Source: Stigmatella aurantiaca (GTDB lineage Bacteria; Myxococcota; Myxococcia; Myxococcales; Myxococcaceae). Taken from it: a stretch of 64,000 bases of DNA. A program made the position numbers and the translations under genes. The notes under the pieces are model-generated. The model was given only the letters and a program-made list of their open reading frames with translations. It was not told the DNA's origin and searched no databases. Location of the stretch: the NCBI RefSeq assembly GCF_900109545.1, contig NZ_FOAP01000014.1:124001-188000 (forward strand), written 5' to 3'. Within the stretch, counting starts at the first letter, position 1. Every line of letters begins with the position of its first letter. Shown piece after piece: positions 35,772 through 44,800 of the stretch.

Positions 35772-37251
35772 GCCCGGCCGGCACCACGAGCCGCTCCACC
35801 CCGCCGAACAGCGCGCTGACGGCCAGGGCCATCAGCGCCGCGGGCACGGCGCCCTCCAGGATGAGCCCGGTGTCATCCAGCCGGATGCCGGTGAGGATGG
35901 GCTGCCCATAGCCTCCCGCGCCGATGAGCGCCCCGAGCGTCGCCGTGCCCACGTTGATGACGGCGGCCGTCTGGAGCCCCGCCAGGAGGGACGGCGCGGC
36001 CAGGGGCAGCTCGATGCGCCACAGCCGCGCCCGGGGCGGCAGGCCCAGGGCCTCCGCGGACTCGCGCAGATCCGCGGCAATCCCCGCGAGCCCCGCCGCC
36101 GTGTTCCGGACGATGGGCAGCAGGCCATAGAGGAACAGCGCCACGATGGCGGGCCGCGTGCCGATGCCGAGCAGCGGAATCATGAACACCAGGAGCGCCA
36201 GCGAGGGAACCGTCTGGATGATGCTCGCCAGCCCCAGCACGAGCCGGCCCAGCCGGGCCCGCTTCGCCGCGAGCACGCCCAGCGGCACCGCCACCCCGGC
36301 CGACGCGAGGAGCGACACGGCCACCAGGAACAGGTGCTCCCGCGTCCGGCGCCAGAGCCGCCAGGCCAGCCCCTCCGCCCGGACCTCGCTCTCCACCCGC
36401 AGCTCCCGAGAGAGGAACCCGGCGGCCACGCGCCCCTCCGCCACATGTTCGAGCCGTGCCTGGGCGTTGAGCGCCACCATCCCGGACTCGGAGATCCGCC
36501 CCTCCAGGCGCCGCAAGGACGCGAGCACCTCGGGCGCCCGGGCCGCCCAATCCTCCCGGTAGAGCAGGACGGCGTCGTAGGCGGGGAAGTGCTTCAGGTC
36601 GTCCTCCAGCACGCGCAGACCGTACGCGGCGATCTCCGCGTCGGTGGAGTACAGGTCCGTGACTTGAAGGGCGCCGCTCTCCAGGCCCCGGTAGGCGAGA
36701 TCATGATCCAGCCCCCGCACCTCGCGCTGGGGAAGCTGGTAGCGCTCGCGCAGGGCGGGCCAGCCATCCGCGCGGTCCATGAACTCGTTGCTCAGGCCCA
36801 GCCGCAGCTCCGGATGGTGCCTCAGGTCCGAGATGCGCCGCAGCCCCAGGCGCTCCGCCTCGGCCTCCTTCATCCCCAGCGCATAGGTGTTGTTGAAGCC
36901 CAGCGGCGCGCTCATGCCGAGTCCTTGCGCGGCCAGGGCCTCCCGCAGGGCGGCGTCATCCTTCAGCGCCCGGCCCGCGAAGAGCTCCTGGCGCAAGGTG
37001 CCCGTGTACTCGGAATAAACGTCCAGCTCGCCCCGGCGCAGGGCCTCCCAGAGCACGGTGGTGCCGCCCAGCTCGCGCCGGTGGACCGCGTGCGCGCCTG
37101 TGTCCCGGGCCAGCCGCGCCACCATCTCCCCGATGATGACGGACTCGGTGAACTTCTTGGAGCCCACGCGCACCTCGGCGCCAGCAGGCGACGGCGCGGG
37201 AGCACAGGCGCCCAGCCCAAGGCACAGGAGCAGCAGGCACAGTCCCCTCAC
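35725..37251 (-). CDS. Osmolyte ABC transporter, fused substrate-binding and permease domains
   Basis: A 508-residue fusion of an OpuAC/ProX-type binding protein and a ProW-type permease. A signal peptide with lipobox LGLGAC precedes a mature start near residue 17. The binding domain has VRVGSKKFTESVIIGEM and DVYSEYTGTL near 77, the motif of glycine betaine/choline/carnitine-binding OpuCC proteins. The permease (about residues 310-485) has AVPLGVLAAKR, IIQTVPSLALLVFMIP and the EAA-like loop near residue 395 (RESAEALGLPPRARLWRIELP). It overlaps the ATPase gene by 4 bases (ATGA). Together they import compatible solutes. Confidence 0.9.
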   Translation of the reverse strand: MRGLCLLLLCLGLGACAPAPSPAGAEVRVGSKKFTESVIIGEMVARLARDTGAHAVHRRELGGTTVLWEALRRGELDVYSEYTGTLRQELFAGRALKDDAALREALAAQGLGMSAPLGFNNTYALGMKEAEAERLGLRRISDLRHHPELRLGLSNEFMDRADGWPALRERYQLPQREVRGLDHDLAYRGLESGALQVTDLYSTDAEIAAYGLRVLEDDLKHFPAYDAVLLYREDWAARAPEVLASLRRLEGRISESGMVALNAQARLEHVAEGRVAAGFLSRELRVESEVRAEGLAWRLWRRTREHLFLVAVSLLASAGVAVPLGVLAAKRARLGRLVLGLASIIQTVPSLALLVFMIPLLGIGTRPAIVALFLYGLLPIVRNTAAGLAGIAADLRESAEALGLPPRARLWRIELPLAAPSLLAGLQTAAVINVGTATLGALIGAGGYGQPILTGIRLDDTGLILEGAVPAALMALAVSALFGGVERLVVPAGLRPSGSGPASSRGRW

Positions 37252-37973
37252 CGCTGCGCCCGGATGAAGCGGGTGACGAACGGCTCCGCGGGGTGGGCCT
37301 CCAGCGTCTCCAGGAGCCCCTGCTGAACCACGCGGCCTTCCCGGAGCAGCACGATGTGGTGCCCCAGGAACGCCGCCTCTCCCAGGTCATGCGTGACGAG
37401 CACCACCGTCTTGCCCAGCCTTTCGAAGATGGCCTTCAGGTCCGCTTGCAGCTCGGCGCGGACCATTGGATCCAACGCGCCCAGCGGCTCATCCAGCAGG
37501 AGCCCCTCGGGCTCCAGCATCAGGGCCCGCATGAGGCCGACGCGCTGGCGCTGTCCGCCCGAGAGCTGCAAGGGGTAGCGCCCCAGCGCCTCCGCCGGAA
37601 AGCGCGTCAGCTCCACGAGCAGCTCCAGCCGCTCCCGCACCCGCCGCGCGGGCCACCGCAGGTGCTGGGCCACGAGGGTGACGTTGCGCTCCGCGGAGAG
37701 GTGCGGAAAGAGCCCGCCGCCCTGGAGCGCGTACCCCAGGCGCCGGCGCACCGCGAGCAGCGCGTCCTCGGCGTGGGGCAGCGGCTGGCCCTCGAAGAGG
37801 ACCTGTCCCGTGTCGGGACGGAGCAAGCCGTTCATCAACCGGAGCAGGGTGGACTTGCCGCACCCGCTGGGGCCGATCAGCACGGTGGTGCGCCCTGAAG
37901 CCAGCGTCAGGTCCACCGGGTGCAAGGCCTGCATGGCGCCGAAGCGCTTGGAAACTCCGGTCAGTTCAAACAA
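37248..37973 (-). CDS. Glycine betaine/osmolyte ABC transporter ATP-binding protein
   Basis: A 241-residue ATPase, partner of the fused permease. Walker A is GPSGCGKSTLLR (about 34-45), Q-loop YALQGGGLFPHL, signature LSGGQRQRVGLMRALM near 139, Walker B GLLLDEPLGALDPM near 160, and switch HDLGEAAFLG. It lacks the C-terminal CBS domains of OpuAA/ProV, so it is the short OpuCA-like form. It precedes the fusion gene with an ATGA overlap. The transcript is likely bicistronic. Confidence 0.9.
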   Translation of the reverse strand: MFELTGVSKRFGAMQALHPVDLTLASGRTTVLIGPSGCGKSTLLRLMNGLLRPDTGQVLFEGQPLPHAEDALLAVRRRLGYALQGGGLFPHLSAERNVTLVAQHLRWPARRVRERLELLVELTRFPAEALGRYPLQLSGGQRQRVGLMRALMLEPEGLLLDEPLGALDPMVRAELQADLKAIFERLGKTVVLVTHDLGEAAFLGHHIVLLREGRVVQQGLLETLEAHPAEPFVTRFIRAQR

Positions 37974-38081
37974 GGCTCAGTCCGGGAAGGCGCGGCCAGG
38001 ACGAGGACATCCTCTTGGAAACGGGACGCCTCGTCCACCTGCCGCAGGTCCTCACGGACCCCGTCTAGCCTTCCGCGGGAA

Positions 38082-38354
38082 TCACGGGCACACGCAGGTG
38101 CCGTTGCACGCGTAGTCGCGGTAGCACGTGTTGCTACCGCAAGCGGCCGTACACTGCGCCTGGGTGCTGTAGTACCCGCTCCAATCACACGTCCACATCA
38201 GCTTGCAGATGGCCTGCTCGGAGTGGGTCCCATCGGTGCTGACCTGCTCAGCTGCGGCCTGCTCCTCGGTGGGCGCAGGCTGGGTGCTGCCGCAACCCGT
38301 TCCGGCGAACGTGAGACCCGCGACGAGGACGGCCACGAAAGAGGTGATGCGCAT
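38082..38354 (-). CDS. Small Cys-rich lipoprotein-like protein
   Basis: A 90-residue exported protein. ATG 38354 follows AGGAG at 9 bases. A signal sequence ends near FAGTGCGS and probably gives a lipidated Cys. The mature part has a Pro/Glu/Ala linker and a C-terminal domain with eight Cys: CKLMWTCDW, QCTAACG, TCYRDYACNGTCVCP. The pattern suggests four disulfides. Small Cys-rich secreted lipoproteins are plentiful in myxobacteria and most have no known role. It is divergent from the GH26 gene. Confidence 0.8.
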   Translation of the reverse strand: MRITSFVAVLVAGLTFAGTGCGSTQPAPTEEQAAAEQVSTDGTHSEQAICKLMWTCDWSGYYSTQAQCTAACGSNTCYRDYACNGTCVCP

Positions 38355-38428
38355 GGGATGAGACTCCTGGGTGAGGTGAGCGAGCACCAGCACGGATGGT
38401 ATGGGTCCACACGCGTTTTCACAAGATT

Positions 38429-38457
38429 TTGACAAGGCAGCTATTCAATCCAATTAT
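38429..38457 (+). promoter_or_regulatory. Sigma-70-like promoter in an AT-rich island before the GH26 gene
   Basis: A perfect TTGACA (38429-38434), 17 bases, then AATTAT (38452-38457), a 4/6 match to TATAAT. The stretch from about 38415 to 38500 is the most AT-rich in the window. ATTCAAT near 38443 and ATTGAAT near 38485 form an inverted pair around the -10 box that could bind a regulator. Confidence 0.55.
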
Positions 38458-38535
38458 ATAAAATCAGTATTTGCAGCTTTTTATTGAATTCACCGCCTAT
38501 TAGGGTTCGCCGCTCTCTGTTTCAGGAGACACGGT

Positions 38536-39738
38536 ATGCCCTTTCCCTCCACCAGTTCCGCTCCCGCGCCGCGAACGGCGTGGTCCCGCCGCTCGTTGCT
38601 GCGCATCGCCACCCTCACCACGGCGATGGCCTTCTCCCTGGGGGCCAGTCCTGCCCTGGCGCAGGTCTCCAAGACGCTGAGCACCGCGGCGCCCACGGCC
38701 CAGTCCCAGAAGGTCTACAACCTGCTGGCCGACCTGGAGAACAACAGCCGCAACGGCATCAAGAAGCAGACCATCATGGGCCAGCACTGCGAGGCTCAGA
38801 AGGAGAGCTACGCGGGGGAGTACTGGGTCAAGGTCGGTGACATCACCGGGAAGCGGCCGGGCTTCGTGGAGCTCGACTTCGGCCCTGGCAACTACGGCTC
38901 GACCTACAGCGCGCCCTACGTGGACTACGCCGTCGGCTTCGCGCGCGACCGGTTCATCTACGGCGAGGGCATCGTCGGCTTCAGCTTCCACCAGTCCTAC
39001 CCGGGCGCGGGCACGAAGAGCTGGGAGAACACCTTCCGCCAGGGCTGGATGGACTACAACTGGATGGGCCGGGTCATCAACTGGCAGGCGAACACCTCCG
39101 AGTACCAGGCGCTGCTGCGGGACTTGTCCTTCGCGGCCGACAAGCTCGCCTACCTGCAGCAGCAGGGCGTCCCGGTGCTCTTCCGCCCGTTCCACGAGAT
39201 GAACAAGAAGGGCTCCGCGTCACCCTTCTGGTGGGCCAACCAGGATCCCGCCCAGTACAAGCAGCTCTGGAACATCGCGCATGACTACCTGGTGAAGACG
39301 CGCGGGCTGAAGAACCTGATCTTCGTCTGGTGCCCGTACGAGTGGGACGGCACCTACGGCGGCGACCCGTGGAACTACTACCCCGGCAATGACCGCGTGG
39401 ACGTGGTGGCCGTGGACATCTACCACGGCAACCCGTACTTCCCCGCGAAGTTCTATGACGACCTGAAGGGCTACAACAAGCCGCGCATGCTCGGAGAGAA
39501 CGACAAGCTGCCGGTGCGCTGGGGCGACAGCCGCTACGGCACCGTCTCGGAGATCGACGCCCGCCCGTGGGTCATCTGGTCCGTGTGGGGCGACTCGCTG
39601 CTCTACAACCTGGGCAACACGAACCCGAACGACTGGAACGTGTCGAGCAACTACAAGGCCATCAAGGACACGTACAGCCACGGGAACGTGCTCACCGGTG
39701 GCGGTAACGCGAACTACAACTGGGGCGGCTTGCGCTGA
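38536..39738 (+). CDS. Glycoside hydrolase family 26 beta-mannanase
   Basis: A 400-residue secreted enzyme, expected to cleave beta-1,4-mannan. ATG 38536 follows CAGGAGACACGGT. Twin Arg in WSRRSLLRIA near residue 18 followed by a hydrophobic core and ALA-Q points to a Tat signal. The general acid/base Glu lies in LFRPFHEMNKKG near residue 220 (HEMN is the GH26 hallmark). The nucleophile is likely in PRMLGEND near residue 320. KQTIMGQHCEAQ near 75 is the N-terminal GH26 strand. No carbohydrate-binding module is attached. Confidence 0.88.
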   Translation: MPFPSTSSAPAPRTAWSRRSLLRIATLTTAMAFSLGASPALAQVSKTLSTAAPTAQSQKVYNLLADLENNSRNGIKKQTIMGQHCEAQKESYAGEYWVKVGDITGKRPGFVELDFGPGNYGSTYSAPYVDYAVGFARDRFIYGEGIVGFSFHQSYPGAGTKSWENTFRQGWMDYNWMGRVINWQANTSEYQALLRDLSFAADKLAYLQQQGVPVLFRPFHEMNKKGSASPFWWANQDPAQYKQLWNIAHDYLVKTRGLKNLIFVWCPYEWDGTYGGDPWNYYPGNDRVDVVAVDIYHGNPYFPAKFYDDLKGYNKPRMLGENDKLPVRWGDSRYGTVSEIDARPWVIWSVWGDSLLYNLGNTNPNDWNVSSNYKAIKDTYSHGNVLTGGGNANYNWGGLR

Positions 39739-39745
39739 AGCCGCC
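39724..39745 (+). terminator. Hairpin at the end of the GH26 gene
   Basis: GGCGGCTT and AAGCCGCC pair perfectly with a six-base loop that contains the start of the stop codon region. The hairpin includes the last codons and the TGA (39736-39738). There is no T tract, so it may protect the 3' end or act as a weak terminator. Confidence 0.45.
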
Positions 39746-40101
39746 GTTGCACCGGGGCCTGCCAGGAGCCGTTTCCTCCGAGCGGGCCCCCTTCCGTTCC
39801 CGTCAGTCCATCGCCGGGAACGGGCCGATGTAGCCGGTGTACGCCTGCCGCCCGCCCGGATCCGCGCCCACCATCAGGCGCTCGGTCCGGCACGCCTACT
39901 TCGAATGCCCCTGTCACATCCTGTCCTCGCCCCGATGCGTTATCAGGGGGCGCAAGGTACAGAGCGCTCATGGCACTCGAGCAGCACGCTCGTGCCACCC
40001 ATGACACGGGCAGCAGGCCTTCTCCAGACGCGGGGTTGCCTGAGGCCCTTCCGGGATGGCATAGAGACTGACCCTTTGTCCCCCAATCTTCTGGGAAGCC
40101 G
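39739..40101. other. 363-base gap between GH26 and the antiporter
   Basis: No intact gene was found. It holds the end of the GH26 hairpin and, on the minus strand, a 30-codon remnant described separately. Nothing else stands out; the antiporter promoter must lie in the last part. Confidence 0.5.
39803..39895 (-). pseudogene. Possible LamG-like domain remnant
   Basis: Thirty minus-strand codons between two stops end with RLMVGADPGGRQAYTGYIG. The pattern (I/V)GADP...GYTGYIG resembles the last strands of LamG/concanavalin-like domains, which end in a GYIDDVRVY-type sequence. No upstream part is present and there is no start codon context, so this may be the tail of a lost secreted protein. Low confidence. 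Confidence 0.25.
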
Positions 40102-41709
40102 ATGCAATTCGAGTTGGCGTTCGTACTGCTCTTCGCCGTGGCGACGGCCGTGGCCATCGTGGCGCGCTACTTCAAGTTCCCCTACACGGTGGCCCTGGTG
40201 GTGGCCGGACTCGTGCTGGGCACCGCGCATGCCTTCGAGCCGCCCCACCTGACCAAGGGACTGCTCTTCGCCGTCATCCTCCCAGGCCTCATCTTCGAGG
40301 CGGCCTTCCACGTGGACTTCCGGAAGTTCTGGAAGAACAAGCTGGCCATCCACGCCCTGGCCATCCCCGGCGTCGTCGCGGCCGTGGCCATCACCGCGCT
40401 CCTGCTGTCACCCGCCGTGGGAGGGCTCCAGCTCGTCCAGGGCTTCGCCTTCATCCACGCCCTGGTGTTCGCCGCGGTCATCGTCTCCACGGACCCCATC
40501 GCCGTGGTGAGCCTCTTCAAGATGCTGGGTGTCCCCAAGCGCCTGGCCATCCTCGTGGAGGGCGAGAGCCTGCTCAATGACGGCACGGCCGTCGTGCTCT
40601 TCAACCTCATCGTCGCCGTGGCGCTCGGGGGCGAGTTCACCACGAGCGGCGCCGTGCTGGACTTCATCAAGGTGGCCGGCGTGGGCGGGCTCATCGGCGG
40701 GCTCATCGGGTTCGCCGTGTCCCAGGTCATCCAGCGCATCGAGGACGCGATGGTGGAAATCACCCTCACCGTCATCGCCGCCTATGGCTCGTTCGTGGTG
40801 GCCGAGAACTTCCACTTCTCGGGCGTCATCGCCACCGTGGTGGCCGGCATGCTGTGTGGCAACTGGGCCGCCAACACCGGCATGAGCGCCACCACGCGCG
40901 TCGCGGTGGAGAGCTTCTGGGAGTACCTGGCCTTCGCGCTCAACTCCGTCGTGTTCCTGCTCATCGGCATGGAGGTGCAGCTCCAGTCGCTGCTGGACTC
41001 GTGGGTGCCCATCCTCCTGGCGTATCTGGCCGTGCTGCTCGGCCGCGCGCTCGTGGTGTACGGCGTGTCCGCCCTGCTGCGCCTCTCCTCGGAGCGCGTG
41101 CCGTGGAGCTGGAGCACGGTGCTCACCTGGAGTGGCCTGCGCGGGGCCATCTCCATGGTGCTGGTGCTGAGCCTGCCCGAGGGCTTCGCCCACCGGGAGC
41201 TGCTGGTGAACATGACGTTCGGCGTGGTGGTGCTCTCCATCATCGTCCAGGGGCTCACCATGCCGCCGCTGCTGCGGCGCCTGGGCGTCACCGGCCAGCG
41301 GGACGTGTACCAGGAGAAGTACGAGCTGGCCCGGGGCCGCCTCAGCTCCGTCCACGCCGCCATGGGCGCGCTGGAGTCCATGCGCCGCTCCCGTGACATC
41401 CCCGCCGATGTGCTGGACCAGTTGGAGAAGGACTACGAGCAGAAGGCCCGCGCGGCCCAGGAGGAGCTGGCCAACCTCAAGCAGCAGACGAACCGCTTTC
41501 ACGAGGAGGAGCACCAGGAGGCCGTGCGGCGCGTGCTCATCATCGAGAAGGACTCGCTGCTCAAGGCCTACCAGAAGGGCGCCATCGGCAAGGAGGCCTA
41601 TGAGCACCTGAGCACCGAGCTGGATGAGCGGCTCGCGAAGGCGAAGGACGCCGAGGCCCACGTCTCCCTGGAGGACTCGGTGGTGAGCAACGAGCCCGTC
41701 CGCAGTTGA
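40102..41709 (+). CDS. Na+/H+ antiporter, CPA1 family
   Basis: A 535-residue NhaP/CPA1-type cation:proton antiporter. About 12 membrane helices cover residues 1-400. STDPIAVVSLFKMLG near residue 131 and EGESLLNDGTAVVLFN near 153 are the conserved transport motifs with the ND pair of electroneutral CPA1 proteins. The C-terminal 130 residues are charged coiled coil (about 405-535) on the cytoplasmic side, presumably regulatory. ATG 40102 follows GGGAAGCCG. Transport of sodium, potassium or both cannot be told from sequence. Confidence 0.92.
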   Translation: MQFELAFVLLFAVATAVAIVARYFKFPYTVALVVAGLVLGTAHAFEPPHLTKGLLFAVILPGLIFEAAFHVDFRKFWKNKLAIHALAIPGVVAAVAITALLLSPAVGGLQLVQGFAFIHALVFAAVIVSTDPIAVVSLFKMLGVPKRLAILVEGESLLNDGTAVVLFNLIVAVALGGEFTTSGAVLDFIKVAGVGGLIGGLIGFAVSQVIQRIEDAMVEITLTVIAAYGSFVVAENFHFSGVIATVVAGMLCGNWAANTGMSATTRVAVESFWEYLAFALNSVVFLLIGMEVQLQSLLDSWVPILLAYLAVLLGRALVVYGVSALLRLSSERVPWSWSTVLTWSGLRGAISMVLVLSLPEGFAHRELLVNMTFGVVVLSIIVQGLTMPPLLRRLGVTGQRDVYQEKYELARGRLSSVHAAMGALESMRRSRDIPADVLDQLEKDYEQKARAAQEELANLKQQTNRFHEEEHQEAVRRVLIIEKDSLLKAYQKGAIGKEAYEHLSTELDERLAKAKDAEAHVSLEDSVVSNEPVRS

Positions 41710-41745
41710 AACGTTTCGAGAATTTCATACTAAACAGACCTGTTT
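41706..41745 (+). promoter_or_regulatory. Promoter with two operator-like palindromes before the GH81 gene
   Basis: TTGAAA (41706-41711), 16 bases, TACTAA (41728-41733) form a plausible promoter. A perfect ten-base palindrome GAAACGTTTC (41708-41717) covers the -35 box and resembles LacI-family operators. A second perfect inverted repeat, AAACAG-AC-CTGTTT (41732-41745), covers the end of the -10 box and the start site. Repression of this glucanase in the absence of substrate is a natural inference. The TTGAAA overlaps the stop codon of the antiporter. Confidence 0.5.
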
Positions 41746-41806
41746 GATGTTTTCTGTTTAAGCCCTTTAGAGTGCTTTCCCCCCGATTGCGCTCCAGAGG
41801 GTCCCC

Positions 41807-44800
41807 ATGAAACTCGCGTCCGCCGGCGTCCTGCTGGCGCTCCTGTCCTTGTTCGCCGGTCCGGAGGCCCATGCGGCCTCCAGCCTGCTGTCCCTGAAAC
41901 GTCCCGCCACCGCGTCCTCCGTGGAGGGGGGCAACACGGCGGACCTCGCCGTGGATGGCAGCACCGGGCCCCGGTGGGCCAGCGTCTGGGGCGTGGACCC
42001 GCAGTGGCTCTCCGTGGACCTGGGCGCCACGGCCGCCATCGACCGCGTCAAGATCCAGTGGGAGTCCGCCTATGCCAAGGCCTACAAGGTCCAGGTCTCC
42101 GCGGACGGCAACACCTGGACGGACCTCTATTCCACGGCGGCGGGCGATGGCGGCGTCGATGACCTGACCGTCTCCGGCAGCGGCCGCTACGTGCGCGTGT
42201 ATGGGACGCAGCGCGCGCTGACCAACTATGGCTACTCCATCCTGGAGCTCGAGGTGTACGGCACCGTGGGCGGCGGGGGCACGGGCCCCACGCTCCAGCT
42301 CGCGCTGAACCGCAGCGTCTATGCCTCCTCGGTGGAGGGCGGCAACACGGCGGAGCAGGCCGTGGACGGCAGCACCGGCTCCCGGTGGTCCAGCGCGTGG
42401 GGCGTGGATCCGCAGTGGCTCTACGTGGACCTGGGCGCCGCCGCACAGGTCAGCCGCGTCAAGATTCAGTGGGAGGGCGCCTACGCCAAGGCCTACAAGG
42501 TCCAGATTTCGAGCGATGAGCTGACCTGGACGGACCTCTATTCCACGGCGGCCGGCGACGGCGGCATTGACGACCTGACCGTCTCCGGCAGCGGCCGGTA
42601 CGTGCGCGTGTACGGCACGCAACGGGCGCTCGCCGCGTATGGCTATTCCATCCTGGAGCTCGAGGTGTACGGCACGGGCGGGGTGAACACGCCCCCGGTG
42701 CAGTACGGCCCCAACGTGGCGCTGAACCGGACCACCACCGCGTCCTCCTATGAGCCCAACCCGCCCGTGGGTACCGCGGTGCCCGCGAACGCCGTGGACG
42801 GCAATCCGGCGACGCGCTGGGGCTCCAACGCCACGGACAGCGAGTGGCTCACCGTGGACCTGGGCAGCTCCCGGACGATTGGCCGCGTGGTGCTCAAGTG
42901 GGAGACGGCCGCGGGGCGCGTGTTCGACCTGCAGGTCTCTCCCAACGGCACGCAGTGGACCACCGTCTACCGTGAGCTCCGGGGCGCGGGCGGCACGCAG
43001 ACCATCCCCCTGTACACCACCGGCCGCTATGTCCGGATGCAGGGCTACGCCCGGGCCACCAGCTTCGGCTACTCCCTCTACGAGCTCGAGGTCTACGACT
43101 ACGTGGCGGGCCAGCCCCAGCCCACCCATACGATTGCGCCGCTGCCCGTTCCGTCCAAGGTGGCCGTGGGCCAGGGCAGCTACCTGACGAACGACTACAA
43201 GATGCCGCAGCCCCGCTACCCGGGCTACCGCACCAGCAACGTGACGACGCCCCTGCCGTCCAATGACTGGTGGCAGTCCCTCTTCATCAAGCCGCAGGGC
43301 GATTACCTCGTCACCCTGCCCCTGAAGTCCAAGTTCTTCAGCCAGGGGCTCGGCGTGCTGAACCCCAGCGCGGGGTGGATCAACGGCGACCGCTCGGCCG
43401 TGAACGCCGATGGCAACCCGGACTTCTACCTGCGCTCCACCAGCATCGACACGTCCAAGATGGCCAACCGGGTGACCGGCTACAGCGACTGGTCCGTGGA
43501 CGCCGTGCTCAGCGATGACGCCACCGACAAGCTCAAGGTGACGTTCGTCAAGGGCTCGCCCTACCTCTATACCCAGTTCAGCGATCCCAACTCGGTGGAG
43601 ATCTACTCCTCCGTCATCTCCCAGATCTTCAACGACAGCAACACGGCGATCCTCACCGCGGATGGCACCTCGGTGACCACCGACCGGATCGGCGTGCGGA
43701 TCTCCAACACCGACGGCGGGGGCACGGCCCAGACGCGCTACTACGGCGTCTTCGCCCCGGCGGGCACCGTGTTCCAGAAGGTGGGCTCGAAGCTGAAGAT
43801 CCGCCTGGGCAGCGGCCAGAACTTCCTCGCGGTGGCGGCCCTGCCGTCCCCCACCGACCTGAACTACTTCTACCAGCACGCGTACGCCTTCGTGACGGGC
43901 ACCCAGGTCAGCTACGCCTACGACGAGGCCTCCGCACAGCTCACCACCACCTTCAACCTGACCACGCAGCTCAAGCGCACCGGGTTCTCCAATGTCACGC
44001 TGACGGCGCTGCTGCCCCACCAGTGGAAGAGTACCACGGCGGCGCTCACCTCCCTCACCTACCCGTCCGTGCGCGGCACGCTGAAGCTCCGCGAGGGCAA
44101 TGCCTTCACGACGGTGAACCGGTTCCACGGCATCGTCCCCCAGTTCCCGGAGCCCACCAACCCCGAGTACTCCCGGACGCTGATGAGCCAGTACCTGCAA
44201 ATCCTGGAGCGGCAGACCGCCAGCACCCCAATGGCCGCCGACGCGTACTGGCAGGGCAAGCAGCTGCACCCGCTCGCCATGGGCGTGCTCGCCGCGGACA
44301 AGACCGGCAACACCGCCTACCGGGACCTGTTCCTCTCGCGCATCCGCACCATCCTCACCAACTGGTACACGTACACGGACGGCGAGCCGGACTACTTCTT
44401 CTATTACAACCCGGACTGGGGCACGACGTACTACCGGGTCAGCGAGTTTGGCGCCAACACCGGCATCACCGACCACCACTTCACCTACGGCTACTACGTG
44501 TTCGCCTCGGCGGTGCTCGCCACGTATGACGCGAACTTCCGCACCCAGTACGGCGCCATGGTGGAGCACCTGATCCGTGACTACGCGAACCCCTCGCGCA
44601 CCGACACGCTGTACCCGTTCTTCCGCAGCTTTGATCCGTACGAGGGCCACTCGTGGGCCGGTGGCTACGCGGACAACAACAACGGCAACAACCAGGAGGC
44701 GGCCGGCGAGTCGCTGTTCGGCTGGGTGGGCCAGTACCTCTGGGGCGTGCTTACCGGAAACACCGCCTACCGCGACGCGGGCATCTACGGCTTCACCACG

